Part shown: positions 28,363 to 37,571 of the stretch, in pieces
Layout of the letters: every line of letters begins with the position of its first letter
Numbering within the stretch: position 1 is the stretch's first letter
From: Fibrobacteria bacterium
GTDB lineage: Bacteria; Fibrobacterota; Fibrobacteria; UBA11236
DNA length: 57,695 bases
Direction of reading: 5' to 3'
NCBI GenBank assembly: GCA_025360005.1
Contig: JANYDA010000031.1
Span: 1 to 57,695, forward strand
Notes under the pieces: generated by a model
What the model was told of the DNA's origin: nothing
The model's database searches: none
What the model saw: the letters and a program-made list of their open reading frames with translations, nothing else
Made by a program: the position numbers and the translations under genes

Positions 28363-28778
28363 TAATCCTCCGGCAAGGTATCCCTGCAAATGCAGGGTGT
28401 CCCGTAATACAAGGGGTTCATAAATATAGCTATGGGAAGCATCCGCGGGTAGTCGCGCAAATCCCATCCGGGAAAGTCGCGCTTGATTTTACATAAATGC
28501 CCGAGGCTTTCCGGGAGATTGGGAACGGGACGGGGATGGCCTCGATATCGGTACTTTCAGCACCGTTTCCGCGCCTGGAAATGGATTTCGCTATCGCTTC
28601 AAACCCGGATCGCGCGGGGTGCAGGGTTGCCGGAGCCGTGGCTTTCTCCTTTGCAGGGGAGGAGCCGTTCCGCTTTATACTCACCATGCGCGGGCCGGGA
28701 TCGGCAAGGAGGCTGCAAGGCAAGGGCGGGGACTTTGGGGGTCCGGCGCCCCGGGAATGTTTCCGGAGGCGCGCGCCG

Positions 28779-28796
28779 GGTAACTTGTAAGTTACC
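28779..28796. repeat. GGTAACTT palindrome, intergenic
   Basis: GGTAACTT-GT-AAGTTACC has perfect 8-bp arms. The left half with its flank (GCGCGCCGGG then TAACTTG) recurs at 11886-11902 and, on the other strand without the GC flank, at about 39643-39655, all between genes. It may be a binding site of a regulator or a short dispersed element. Confidence 0.45.
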
Positions 28797-28976
28797 TACG
28801 GACGGGAGCGCCTGAAAGGAGCGCCCCGGGCTGCCGCCGGTTCCCCGACGGATCCGGCATTGGGGATGGATGGGGAAATCCGCCGTCCCCTCCGGATCCC
28901 GCGCGCGCGGTGGCGTCGAAGGCGGCCATTTCATCCCCCCCGAAGCATATTCCCGGCTGCATCGTCCCCTTTAAAT

Positions 28977-29008
28977 TGCTATAATACTGCGACAAATCGA
29001 TATATCGA
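28977..29008 (+). promoter_or_regulatory. Promoter and palindrome upstream of prc
   Basis: TGcTATAAT (28977-28985) is a consensus extended -10 element. The -35 position (CTGCAT, 17 bp upstream) is poor, as expected for an extended -10 promoter. Twelve bases after it, TCGATATATCGA (28997-29008) is a perfect 12-bp palindrome in the early transcribed region, a possible operator. Confidence 0.5.
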
Positions 29009-29033
29009 AACGAACGGGATCGGAAAGGCTGGG

Positions 29034-31226
29034 ATGACAAAGGGCTTGCGGATCTTAGGTTGCTCAATGTTGGTTTTTGGTTGGGCCGTCGCCGGCTCCG
29101 CCCAGCCGACCAAGGAAGAATTCCTATCCAAAATCGTCATCAAAAGCCTTGCGTCCTGGCATTACAGCCCGCCCAAGATCGACGACGCTTTCTCCCGCAA
29201 GGTCTACGCGTTGCAGGTGAAACGGATGGATCCCCAGAAACGTTTTCTGGTCCAGGAAGACGTGGATTCCCTTTCCCGCTTTGAAACCGATATCGACAAC
29301 GAACTCAATCAAGGCACCACCACCTTTTTCGATGCCGCCTCGGCGCTATTGCGTCGGCGCATGTTGGATGCGCAAGCCCTTACCGCCGCCATCCTTGAAG
29401 CTCCCCTGGATCTGAACCAGGAAGACTCCCTGCCCTTGGACCCGGAAAAGCAACCTTGGGCCAAGACCAAGGACGAACTCAAATTACGCTGGGCCCGTTT
29501 GCTCAAATACCAGATCCTGACCCATATCCAGGACACGAAAGAGTCCAAAGAGAAGGACAAGGAGAAAGCCAAGGAAGAGGGGAAGGAAAAGCCCGGTAAG
29601 AATGCGGAGAAGCTTAAGGATACCGTAAAGGCCAAGGACGGTTCCAAGTCCTCCGAGAAAGCTAAGCTTTTGGCGGCCGCCAAGCCGGCCACTCCCGAAG
29701 AACAGGAAAAGGACGCGCGTGAGTACGTGAAGCGCAGCATCCGCAGGCTTTTCGAGCGGATGCTCAAAGAGGACAAGATGGAAAAGGTTTCCGCTTACCT
29801 CAATACCGTCAGCAATTCCCATGATCCGCACACCGAGTATTTCAAGCCGGAAGCCAAAGAGGACTTCGACCTGAGCATGACCGGGACGCTGGAAGGCATC
29901 GGCGCCGTGCTGCGGGAGGACGACGGGTACATCAAGGTGGTCAGCATCGTTCCCGGAAGCGCCTCTTGGCGGCAAAAGGAATTGAAGGCGGAAGATAAGA
30001 TCCTCAAGGTGGCCCAAGGCAGCGATGAACCGGTGGATCTGGTGGAGGCCAGCGTCAACGAAGCGGTGCGGCTGATCCGCGGCCGCAAAGGCACGGAGGT
30101 CCGTCTCACCGTGCAGAAGCCGTCCGGGCGCGTGCAAGTCATCGCCATCACCCGGGACGTGGTGGTGGTGGAAGAGACTTACGCCAAATCCGCCATCATG
30201 ACTCCGGCGGCGGGCAAGAAAAAGGTGGGCTACATCAATTTGCCTGCCTTCTACCATGACTTCAACAACAGCCGCGGCCGCACCGCGTCTTCGGACGTGC
30301 GCGATGAGCTGGAGAAACTGAAAGCGGAGAACGTGGACGGCATCGTGCTTGATCTCCGCAACAACGGCGGCGGAGCCCTGGATGACGCCGTCAAAATGGC
30401 CGGCTTGTTCTTCAAGAGCGGCCCGGTGGTCCAAATCAAGGATCAGAAGGGCAACACCACCGTCCTCAACGATCAGGATAGCGACATCACCTACGACGGT
30501 CCGTTGGTGGTCATGATCAACACCTTCAGCGCCTCCGCATCGGAGATCGTGGCCGCCGCGTTGCAGGATTACGGCCGCGCCGTCATCCTGGGCACGGATA
30601 CCACCTTCGGCAAAGGGACGGTCCAGTCCATGCTGGATTTGGACGCCTATCTTCCTCCGGCTTACGCATCCATGCGCCCCATGGGATCCTTGAAGCTGAC
30701 CATCCAGAAGTTCTACCGCATCAACGGCGGCACCACGCAGTACAAGGGCGTGGTCCCGGACATCCTGATCCCGGATGCGTACAGCAACCTGGAAGTGGGG
30801 GAGAAGAATCTCGATTATCCCATGCCTTGGGATACGGTAAGCTCGCTATCCTACGGCAAATGGGCCAAGAATAAAACCGATCTTCCCACCCTGAAAAAGA
30901 AAAGCCAGGCCCGTTTGAAAGCGGATCCGTTCGCCCAGAAGCTGGCGGAGCTGACCGAGCGTTTGCAGAGGCAACGCGAGCGTACCTATCTCAGCTTGCA
31001 GAAAACCAAGTACTTCCAGGAACAGGAAACGGCGCGCAAAGAGACGGAAAAATTCGAAGCCGTGCAAAAGGAAAACGCCAACCTGAAGGTTTCGCCTCTG
31101 GCCTTGGCCCGCCCCGCCGCGGATTCGCTGGATGATGAGAAGGAAAAGAAATGGCGCGAAGCGCTGTCCAAGGATTTCTACCTGCGGGAAGCGGTGAACG
31201 TTTTGGGGGATATGGGAGGGAAGTAA
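29034..31226 (+). CDS. prc: Carboxy-terminal (tail-specific) processing protease, S41 family
   Basis: A 730-residue periplasmic protease. ATG 29034 opens a signal peptide ending at AVAGSAQP; the frame upstream is not protein-like. Order: Prc N-domain with YFKPEAKEDFDLSMTGTLEG leading into a PDZ domain (about residues 280-390), the S41 protease core with the Ser in FSASASE near 497-500 and the Lys in FGKGTVQ near 525 forming the Ser/Lys dyad, and the C-terminal domain typical of E. coli Prc (682 residues). An insertion of Lys/Glu-rich low complexity lies at about 170-225. Expected role: trimming of lipoproteins and murein hydrolases in the periplasm. Confidence 0.93.
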   Translation: MTKGLRILGCSMLVFGWAVAGSAQPTKEEFLSKIVIKSLASWHYSPPKIDDAFSRKVYALQVKRMDPQKRFLVQEDVDSLSRFETDIDNELNQGTTTFFDAASALLRRRMLDAQALTAAILEAPLDLNQEDSLPLDPEKQPWAKTKDELKLRWARLLKYQILTHIQDTKESKEKDKEKAKEEGKEKPGKNAEKLKDTVKAKDGSKSSEKAKLLAAAKPATPEEQEKDAREYVKRSIRRLFERMLKEDKMEKVSAYLNTVSNSHDPHTEYFKPEAKEDFDLSMTGTLEGIGAVLREDDGYIKVVSIVPGSASWRQKELKAEDKILKVAQGSDEPVDLVEASVNEAVRLIRGRKGTEVRLTVQKPSGRVQVIAITRDVVVVEETYAKSAIMTPAAGKKKVGYINLPAFYHDFNNSRGRTASSDVRDELEKLKAENVDGIVLDLRNNGGGALDDAVKMAGLFFKSGPVVQIKDQKGNTTVLNDQDSDITYDGPLVVMINTFSASASEIVAAALQDYGRAVILGTDTTFGKGTVQSMLDLDAYLPPAYASMRPMGSLKLTIQKFYRINGGTTQYKGVVPDILIPDAYSNLEVGEKNLDYPMPWDTVSSLSYGKWAKNKTDLPTLKKKSQARLKADPFAQKLAELTERLQRQRERTYLSLQKTKYFQEQETARKETEKFEAVQKENANLKVSPLALARPAADSLDDEKEKKWREALSKDFYLREAVNVLGDMGGK

Positions 31227-31231
31227 GAGCG

Positions 31232-31255
31232 AAGAGCGGATCCACTCCCGCTCTT
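31232..31255. terminator. Bidirectional terminator between prc and pyc
   Basis: AAGAGCGG-atccactc-CCGCTCTT is a perfect 8-bp stem that fills the 29-bp gap between the two convergent stop codons. Short T/A tracts flank it on both sides, so it could end transcripts from either direction. Confidence 0.7.
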
Positions 31256-34200
31256 TCATCCCACTTTGATTTCAAACACCAAATCGCCAGGTGATACGTC
31301 GTCGCCTTTTGCCACAAGGACCCGGGCCACCACGCCCGCGCAAGGGGCCTTTACCACGTTCAGCATCTTCATGGCTTCGGTGGTCAAAAGTTTCTGGCCT
31401 TCTTCCACCTTGTCTCCGGCGGAGGCGGACAACTCGACCACCTTGCCTGCCATGGGGGCGGGGATATGGCCGGGATTATCCGGGTCGGCCTTGTCGCGCT
31501 TCTTCACCTTCACGCCCGAATTGGCATCCGCCACCACGGTGTTGCGCCGGCGGCCGTTCAACTCCCAGAAAATGGTGCGCGTCCCGTCCGCTTGCAGATC
31601 GCCGATAGCGAGCAGTTTGACGATCAGGGTCTTACCTTCCTGGATGGTGATGGCCTTTTCCTCCCCCGGCTTGACGCCGTAGAAGAAGGTGGGCGTGTCC
31701 AGCACGGATACGTCGCCGTAATGATCGCCGAACCGCAGGTAATCCACGAAGACCTTGGGATATTGGGCGTAGCTTAACAGATCCTCTTCCGTGAAGGTGC
31801 GATTGAATTTGCCTTTGAGGACCGCCTGGGCCGCCTCGAAATCGAAGTTCTCCAAGAGCTCGCCCGGACGGCAGGTGATGGGCTCTTCTCCCTTGAGGAC
31901 GGCTTTTTGCACTTCCGGAGGGAAGCCTCCGGGAGGCTGGCCCATCATGCCCTTCATCATGCTGACGTAGGAATCCGGGAAGGCCAGATCCTTGGCGCGC
32001 GCGACAACGTCATGCGGCATCAGGTTGTTCTGGGTCATGAACAGGGCCATGTCGCCGACGGCTTTGGAGGACGGCGTCACCTTGATGATGTCGCCGCTCA
32101 TGTCGTTGACGGTGCGGTACATGGTCTTGACTTCTTCCCAGCGTTCGCCCAATCCTAGGGAGATGGCCTGCGCGCGGAAGTTGGAATATTGGCCGCCCGG
32201 CATCTCGTGGCGGTACACGTCCGCGGTGCCGGCCTTGAGGCCGCATTCGAACGGGGCATACGGTTCGCGCGCCACTTCCCAATAATCGGCCAGCTTTTGC
32301 AGCTTGTCCTCATCCATACCCGTATCGCGATCGCCGCCTTTGAGGGAGTATACCAACGCGTTCAGGGAAGGTTGCGAAGTGATGCCGGACATGGAAGAGA
32401 GGGCGGCATCGACCGCGTCCACGCCCGCCTTGGAGGCTTCCAGCAGGGCCGCCACCTGGTTGCCGCTGGTATCATGGGTGTGCAAGTGGATGGGCAGGGA
32501 GACGGCGCCCTTTAGCTCCGTGATCAGGATGCGGGCCGCGTCCGGTTTCAGAAGGCCGGCCATATCCTTGATGCCGAGGATATGCGTTCCCGCGCGTTCC
32601 AGTTCCTTGGCCAGCTTGACATAATAGGAGAGCGTGTATTTGACCCGCTTGCCGTCCGTGATGTCGCCGGAATAGCAAATCGCCGCTTCCGCGATCTTCC
32701 CGGTCTTGGCCACCGCTTCGATGCAGGGCTTTAGCCCTTCGATCCAATTCAGGCAATCGAAAATTCGGAAGATGTCGATGCCGTTCTTGGCGGAGGCGTC
32801 GATGAAACGGTTGACGATGTTGTCGGGATAGTTGGTGTAGCCGACGGCATTGCCGGAGCGCAGCAGCATTTGCATCAAGGTGCCCGGCATCAGGCGGCGG
32901 ATACGGCGCAGGCGTTCCCACGGATCCTCGTGGAGAAAGCGCAGGGCCACGTCGAAGGTGGCGCCTCCCCACATCTCATTGGAGAAAAGGGGCGAGGCCA
33001 GATGCGCGGTGGCATGGGAAATGCGGAAGAGATCGTCGCTGCGCATGCGCGTGGCGATGAGGGATTGATGGGCATCGCGGAAGGTGGTGTCCGTGAGAAG
33101 CAGGGCTTTTTGCCCCTTCATCCATTCGGCCAGACCCTTGGCGCCCTTGGCCCTGAACGCGGCGAATGCGGGCGATACGGGCGGAACCGATTTGGGCACT
33201 GCGGGGACCTGCGGGATTTGGATGCGGGCCGGTTTAAGCTTCGCGTCGATTTCCGGGAAGCCGTTCACGGCGATTTGGGACAGGTAGTCCAGTACCTTAT
33301 TGGCGCGATCCAGCTTGGGCTTGAAGTCGAAAAGTTCCGGATGCGTCTCGATGAACTTGGTGGTGCATACGCCGGCCAGGAAATCCGGATGCTTGAGCAC
33401 GTTTTCCAGGAAGGGAATATTGGTTTTGACGCCGCGGATGCGGAACTCGCGGATGGCGCGCAGCGCCTTGTTGGCGGCCTGATCGAATTGCAGGCCCCAG
33501 GAACAGACCTTGATGAGCAGGGAATCGTAATGGGGCGTGATGACCGCGCCGTCGAAACCGGAGCCCGCGTCCAGGCGGATGCCCATGCCCTCGCCGGCGC
33601 GGAAGGCCGTGATCTTGCCATGGTCCGGCGCGAAGTTATTTTGCGGATCCTCCGTGGTCAGGCGCAGCTGGATGCAATAGCCGCTTTTCTTGATATGGGC
33701 CTGATCGGGGATGCGGATATAGTCGTGGGAAAGGGGATAGCCTTCGGCGATGCGGATCTGGCATTGCACGATATCCCGGCCCGTAATGACCTCGGTGATG
33801 GTGTGCTCCACCTGGATGCGCGGATTAACCTCGATGAAATAATGCTGGCCTTTCTTGTCGACCAGGAATTCCACCGTGCCCGCGTTCACGTAGTCCACTT
33901 CCCGCGCGATGGCGAGCGCATCCGCGTACAGCGACTCTTTTTGTTTGGCGGTAAGATTGAGGGCGGGGGCTATTTCCACCACCTTCTGGTGGCGGCGCTG
34001 GATGGAACAATCGCGTTCGAACAAATGCACCAGGTTGCCGTGGGCATCGGCCAGGATTTGCACTTCGATATGCTTGGGCCCGTCCAGATAGCGTTCGATG
34101 AAAACCTTGGGATTGCCGAACGAGGCTTCTGCTTCCGCCCGCGATCGGGCGATGGCGTTCAGCAATTCGCTGCGATCATGGACGATGCTCATGCCGCGGC

Positions 34201-34717
34201 CGCCGCCGCCCATGGCGGCTTTGATGATCAGGGGATAGCCGTATTCCTTGGCGAAGAGGAGCGCGTCCTGTTCGCTTTCCACCGCTTCCCTGGTGCCCGG
34301 CACGGTCGCTACCTTGGCGCGTTCGGCGATGACGCGGGCGGCCACTTTGTCGCCCATGGCGTCCAGGACTTCCGGGGGCGGGCCGATGAAGGCGATGCCG
34401 GCTTTACGGCAGGCGCGCGCGAAGTCGGCGTTTTCCGAGAGGAACCCATAGCCGGGATGGATGGCATCCACCCCCTTGTCCACCGCCAACTCCACGATCT
34501 CATCGATAGCCAGGTAGGCGCCTACAGGCGTTTTACCCACCCCGATAAGGTAAGCCTCGTCGGCTTTGTAGCGATGGAGATGGAGGCGGTCTTCCGTGGA
34601 GTAGATGGCCACCGTTTGGATGCCCATTTCCGCAGCGGCGCGGAAGATGCGAATCGCGATTTCACCGCGATTCGCCACCATGATTTTCTTGAATGGCTTG
34701 ATGGAGGGCTCGGCCAT
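31256..34717 (-). CDS. pyc: Pyruvate carboxylase
   Basis: A 1,153-residue single-chain enzyme that carboxylates pyruvate to oxaloacetate with ATP and biotin (anaplerosis). Domains in order: biotin carboxylase (about 1-460, with IMVANRGEIAIRI, the Gly-rich AAMGGGGRGM loop and VEVNP-like FIEVNPRIQVEHT), carboxyltransferase (about 540-1000, LLTDTTFRDAHQSL, FDVALRFLHEDPW) and a C-terminal biotinyl carrier domain with the TEAMKM biotinylation site. Length matches the usual 1,150. It starts 22 bp after the FKBP gene on the same strand, so the two are likely co-transcribed. Confidence 0.97.
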   Translation of the reverse strand: MAEPSIKPFKKIMVANRGEIAIRIFRAAAEMGIQTVAIYSTEDRLHLHRYKADEAYLIGVGKTPVGAYLAIDEIVELAVDKGVDAIHPGYGFLSENADFARACRKAGIAFIGPPPEVLDAMGDKVAARVIAERAKVATVPGTREAVESEQDALLFAKEYGYPLIIKAAMGGGGRGMSIVHDRSELLNAIARSRAEAEASFGNPKVFIERYLDGPKHIEVQILADAHGNLVHLFERDCSIQRRHQKVVEIAPALNLTAKQKESLYADALAIAREVDYVNAGTVEFLVDKKGQHYFIEVNPRIQVEHTITEVITGRDIVQCQIRIAEGYPLSHDYIRIPDQAHIKKSGYCIQLRLTTEDPQNNFAPDHGKITAFRAGEGMGIRLDAGSGFDGAVITPHYDSLLIKVCSWGLQFDQAANKALRAIREFRIRGVKTNIPFLENVLKHPDFLAGVCTTKFIETHPELFDFKPKLDRANKVLDYLSQIAVNGFPEIDAKLKPARIQIPQVPAVPKSVPPVSPAFAAFRAKGAKGLAEWMKGQKALLLTDTTFRDAHQSLIATRMRSDDLFRISHATAHLASPLFSNEMWGGATFDVALRFLHEDPWERLRRIRRLMPGTLMQMLLRSGNAVGYTNYPDNIVNRFIDASAKNGIDIFRIFDCLNWIEGLKPCIEAVAKTGKIAEAAICYSGDITDGKRVKYTLSYYVKLAKELERAGTHILGIKDMAGLLKPDAARILITELKGAVSLPIHLHTHDTSGNQVAALLEASKAGVDAVDAALSSMSGITSQPSLNALVYSLKGGDRDTGMDEDKLQKLADYWEVAREPYAPFECGLKAGTADVYRHEMPGGQYSNFRAQAISLGLGERWEEVKTMYRTVNDMSGDIIKVTPSSKAVGDMALFMTQNNLMPHDVVARAKDLAFPDSYVSMMKGMMGQPPGGFPPEVQKAVLKGEEPITCRPGELLENFDFEAAQAVLKGKFNRTFTEEDLLSYAQYPKVFVDYLRFGDHYGDVSVLDTPTFFYGVKPGEEKAITIQEGKTLIVKLLAIGDLQADGTRTIFWELNGRRRNTVVADANSGVKVKKRDKADPDNPGHIPAPMAGKVVELSASAGDKVEEGQKLLTTEAMKMLNVVKAPCAGVVARVLVAKGDDVSPGDLVFEIKVG

Positions 34718-34739
34718 GGGGCTCCCGGGAGAGAGAGGA

Positions 34740-35540
34740 CTATTTGGTGGGACGCAGGGTTGGCTTGCCGGCGGTGGGCTTACCGGCCGCAGAGCCCGCG
34801 GGACCGCCGGGAGGAGTGGCAGCGCCGACGGAAATCAGCTCAACCTCGAACACCAGCGCCGAGTTGGGGCCTATCTGTTTGCCCGCTCCGTGCTCGCCGT
34901 AACCCAGCGCCGGCGGGATGAAGAGCTTCCACTTGGAGCCCACGGGCATCAGCTGCAGCGCTTCCGTCCAGCCTTTGATGACATTGCCGACGGGGAAGGA
35001 AACCGGCTGGCCGCGCTTGATGGAGCTGTCGAATTCGGTGCCATCCAGCAAGGTGCCCACGTAGTTTACCGTAACCGTGCTGGCGGAATCCGGCTTGGCG
35101 CCTTTGCCTTCGGTCAGGATCTTGTATTGCAGACCGCTGGCGGTGGTGATCACGCCGGCTTCCTTGCCGTTCTTCTCGAAGAAGGCCTTGGCGATCTTAT
35201 CGTTCTCGGCCGCTTTCACCTTGTTGGTCGAATCCATGCGGGCCATCATCTGCTTCTGGAAGGCCATCATGGTTTCCTGCAATTGCGAATCGGACAGGAT
35301 GGGCTTGGCGCCGCCCAACGCATCGTTGATACCGATGCGGAGTTTGTCCAGATCAACATCGCCGGCGGCCAGGTTCTGTTGCTTGAAGCTGCGGCCGATA
35401 TCCAGGCCGATGCCATAGCTGACCTTGTCCTTTTGGCTTTTCAGCTCGCGAGAGCCTTTCGTGTCGATTTTGTCGCAAGCGAAGAAAGTAGTGGCGAGAA
35501 CCGCCAATCCCATGGCGCAAGCGCGTTTCCATGTATTCAT
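34740..35540 (-). CDS. fkpA: FKBP-type peptidyl-prolyl isomerase (FkpA/Mip-like lipoprotein)
   Basis: A 266-residue periplasmic folding catalyst. ATG 35540 (MNTWKRACAMG) is supported by CAGGAG upstream. The signal ends at a possible lipobox (TFFAC, Cys22). Residues about 30-120 are the helical dimerisation domain of Mip/FkpA (KVSYGIGLDIGRSF, LQETMMAFQKQM), and about 135-235 are the FKBP domain (VTVNYVGTLLDGTEFDSS, PVGNVIKGWTEALQLMPVG, FIPPALGYGEHGAG, LVFEVELIS), with the active-site aromatic and acidic residues kept. A Gly/Pro/Thr-rich tail ends the protein. Confidence 0.93.
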   Translation of the reverse strand: MNTWKRACAMGLAVLATTFFACDKIDTKGSRELKSQKDKVSYGIGLDIGRSFKQQNLAAGDVDLDKLRIGINDALGGAKPILSDSQLQETMMAFQKQMMARMDSTNKVKAAENDKIAKAFFEKNGKEAGVITTASGLQYKILTEGKGAKPDSASTVTVNYVGTLLDGTEFDSSIKRGQPVSFPVGNVIKGWTEALQLMPVGSKWKLFIPPALGYGEHGAGKQIGPNSALVFEVELISVGAATPPGGPAGSAAGKPTAGKPTLRPTK

Positions 35541-36204
35541 TGTGAGACTCCTGGATGATCCGGCCAGACATTTCGCCGGCATCGGTCTTGTTGTTTTACG
35601 GCGGGTCTGAAATTAGAAAAAAGTGATGGATTGGGACGGGGGAGGGTATTATTTCGGCGAATACGGGCGCCGGGGAAAAGTTAGGGAGCCGAGCGAAAAG
35701 TTTCTCCGCGTTGTCGAAGAGGCGTCTCTTTTTCCTGCTGAACCTGAGCCGGGAAGGCGAATGAGCCGGCGGCGGGATTCTCTTGCGCAGCCTCCGTTCA
35801 TGGCGCCGCATAACCCCTTGGAAAACATGGTTTTAATGGAATCCGGTTAAAGGTTCCTCCAAGTTTTGTCGGAATGGGAATCGTGGCTTGTAGCCAGCGC
35901 CTATCTGACAAATCCGAATCTCAGCCCTGGTTTTTCCGGTCCCAAAAGCGACCGATCCGGGGAAGGGCTCCGTTCCTCAGGATAGCTCCGAGCCCAGGCG
36001 TCCCGGGCTGCCGGGCCGATCGGATGCATCCGTACCTCCTTCTATATCACATAGTTGTAGCCGGTTTAGTTGCCCGGTGGTACGATCAAATTCGAGCCCA
36101 GCGATCGGAGCGACCCGCATCATCGCCCTGAGGATCCCCGCCAGCCGGAGGGTACCCAGGAAGATGAGACGCCCCGGACCAGGCGAGGGATGGAGGACGG
36201 TGTC
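35541..36204. other. 664-bp intergenic region without a clear gene
   Basis: Located between the divergent FKBP gene and the small membrane protein gene. Short open frames exist on both strands (for example 35623-35850) but have no ribosome-binding site or protein character. No RNA fold or repeat stood out on reading. Confidence 0.4.
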
Positions 36205-36606
36205 ATGTACGCGGCGGATATAACCATGAAAGCAAGTGCGTTGGAAGGCCAGACCGGGATGTGGGTGCTGGCGATTTTCCTTTTGGGCCTGGCGGCGATG
36301 GCCTGGCTTACGGTCCGGGAAGCCAGTCTCTACGAGACCAAGACAGCCATCAAGAATTTGCGTCGCAGCCGAAAGCCCAATATACCGCAGCGGGAACGCC
36401 TGCCGGCCGTCTCCCGGTTCAACTTGTTCGTTCGCAGCCTCATCCGCGGCGGGGACATAATGGATCCGTTCCAGGAGGTGTTGGGGGATGGCCGAGCGGC
36501 CTATGAACTTCGCCTGCGCCGGGAAATCGACAAGCTGGTGGGCAAGGAAGTCTACCTCGGTCAAAAGGAACAGTTGAAACCCCCGACCAGGCCCACCTCC
36601 GAGTAA
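36205..36606 (+). CDS. Small single-pass membrane protein of unknown function
   Basis: A 133-residue protein. ATG 36205 is chosen because GGAGG lies eight bases upstream; ATG 36190 is an in-frame alternative. One membrane helix at about residues 18-37 (MWVLAIFLLGLAAMAWLTV) is followed by a basic, helical cytoplasmic-like part (KTAIKNLRRSRKPNIPQRER, then ELRLRREIDKLVGKEVYL). No family recognised. No gene of the same operon is evident. Confidence 0.6.
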   Translation: MYAADITMKASALEGQTGMWVLAIFLLGLAAMAWLTVREASLYETKTAIKNLRRSRKPNIPQRERLPAVSRFNLFVRSLIRGGDIMDPFQEVLGDGRAAYELRLRREIDKLVGKEVYLGQKEQLKPPTRPTSE

Positions 36607-36624
36607 GGCTTTCCTTCGCCCTTG

Positions 36625-36661
36625 TGGCGACGCCCGGCGCGCTTTGGCGACGCCCGGCGCG
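36625..36661 (+). repeat. 17-bp direct repeat after the membrane-protein gene
   Basis: TGGCGACGCCCGGCGCG occurs at 36625-36641 and 36645-36661 (period 20), starting 19 bp after a stop codon. Each copy is GC-rich and can fold with the other. It may serve as a transcript end or be replication slippage. Confidence 0.5.
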
Positions 36662-36726
36662 ATGTGGCGCACCGGTTCCCCGAATCCCACATCCCGACAT
36701 ATCCTTTCACATTATTCCATTCGTGA

Positions 36727-36906
36727 CTAACAATGCCCTCCGGGCGTTTCCGCCAAGGGCATCTCCGGGGCCTGCACGATTACGCAATCCCCGCAATCCG
36801 CGGCATCCTCCGTCTCCCCAGGTAACCTGGCGGTTTCCGGTTGCCCGGATATCATCGCCAGGATCACAAAAAGGCCAAAAATCGAATTCCATATCGCTTG
36901 TTGCAT
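36727..36906 (-). CDS. Possible 59-residue secreted Cys-containing peptide
   Basis: A frame too short for routine calling but with good start context: AAAGGAA six bases before ATG 36906. It begins with a hydrophobic export-like segment (IFGLFVILAMISG, residues 9-21) and continues with an acidic mature part with three Cys (ADCGDCVIVQAPEMP and a terminal GGHC). No twin-Arg or clear lipobox is present. It faces the small secreted-protein gene at 37114 divergently. The alternative minus-strand frame here is less protein-like. No family recognised. Confidence 0.45.
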   Translation of the reverse strand: MQQAIWNSIFGLFVILAMISGQPETARLPGETEDAADCGDCVIVQAPEMPLAETPGGHC

Positions 36907-37113
36907 GCGGGTTCCTTTCCCGGCCTCGGCCGGTGATCCGTGGGAAGAGCAAATTGCGAACCGGTATTTGCGAAGTTACGGTGCCGGCCCGCGACGCCAA
37001 GAGTAAGGCCGAACGGCTGCGAAGGGGTTACTATCTTCTTCCTACCGCGCCTAAAAGAATTGATATTGAATTTTAAGAATCATAGAATACGCGTAACCGC
37101 GTCAGAGGGGCTT

Positions 37114-37527
37114 ATGAATTCCAAATCCATCGTAGCCGGCGTGTTACTCTGGTCGGCGTCCGCCTTCGCGGTCGATGCATCCTTTCAACTTGTGAAACAG
37201 GATGCCAAGGTCAGCGTCTATGGGAAGAAGCCGGAGAATTGCGTGGCCGACGGAGCGAGCGTGATGTTCCTGGTGGAGAACCGCACCAAGGAGCGCTTGG
37301 AATTGAAGTTGGATCTTCTGAACATGAAAGTGAAGAACAGGCTTACGGTGATGGTGGAGCCATCAGGAAACACTTCCGTGCTGTCCTTGTCCCCCGATCC
37401 GGATGCTTGCAGCACCGAGTTGGTGGATATGCAGGTGAGTCCGGTAATGTCCAAGCCGGTCAAGGCGGAAACTCCCGCCGGTGATGATGAAAAACGGCAA
37501 GACCCGGCCGCCGATCGCGTGATGTAA
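37114..37527 (+). CDS. Small exported protein of unknown function
   Basis: A 137-residue periplasmic or secreted protein. ATG 37114 follows AGAGGGG and opens a signal peptide (MNSKSIVAGVLLWSASAFA) with a signal peptidase I site after AFA. The mature part is beta-rich by pattern (VSVYGKKPENCVADGASVMF, LTVMVEPSGNTSVLSLS), has two Cys that could pair, and ends in an acidic, Pro-rich tail. No family recognised. Confidence 0.65.
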   Translation: MNSKSIVAGVLLWSASAFAVDASFQLVKQDAKVSVYGKKPENCVADGASVMFLVENRTKERLELKLDLLNMKVKNRLTVMVEPSGNTSVLSLSPDPDACSTELVDMQVSPVMSKPVKAETPAGDDEKRQDPAADRVM

Positions 37528-37571
37528 ACCGGCCGCCCCCGCCCGGGCCGCCGCGGTTCCCGGGACCAAAC

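Larger units (their letters stand above)
28363..29033. other. 671-bp divergent intergenic region
   Basis: No credible gene is seen between the winged-helix gene (minus) and prc (plus). It contains the GGTAACTT-GT-AAGTTACC palindrome (28779-28796) next to a GCGCGCCGGG tract and, close to prc, an extended -10 promoter and a TCGATATATCGA palindrome. Confidence 0.5.

Noticed and set aside
28497-28790. 97-codon frame between the winged-helix gene and prc
   Set aside because: No start signal and a composition that follows the local GC skew; the region reads as promoter and palindrome DNA.
32870-34921. Open frame of 683 codons opposite pyruvate carboxylase
   Set aside because: It is the mirror of a highly conserved enzyme gene. 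The translation is His/Gly/Asp/Phe-rich with no family pattern, as expected from antisense of GC-rich codons.
35623-35850. 75-codon frame upstream of the small membrane protein gene
   Set aside because: No ribosome-binding site, odd composition (repeated Arg, Pro, Glu) and no conserved-looking segment.
36940-37113. Upstream extension of the small exported protein
   Set aside because: The start at 37114 has a ribosome site and opens a signal peptide; the extension is not protein-like and would bury the signal.
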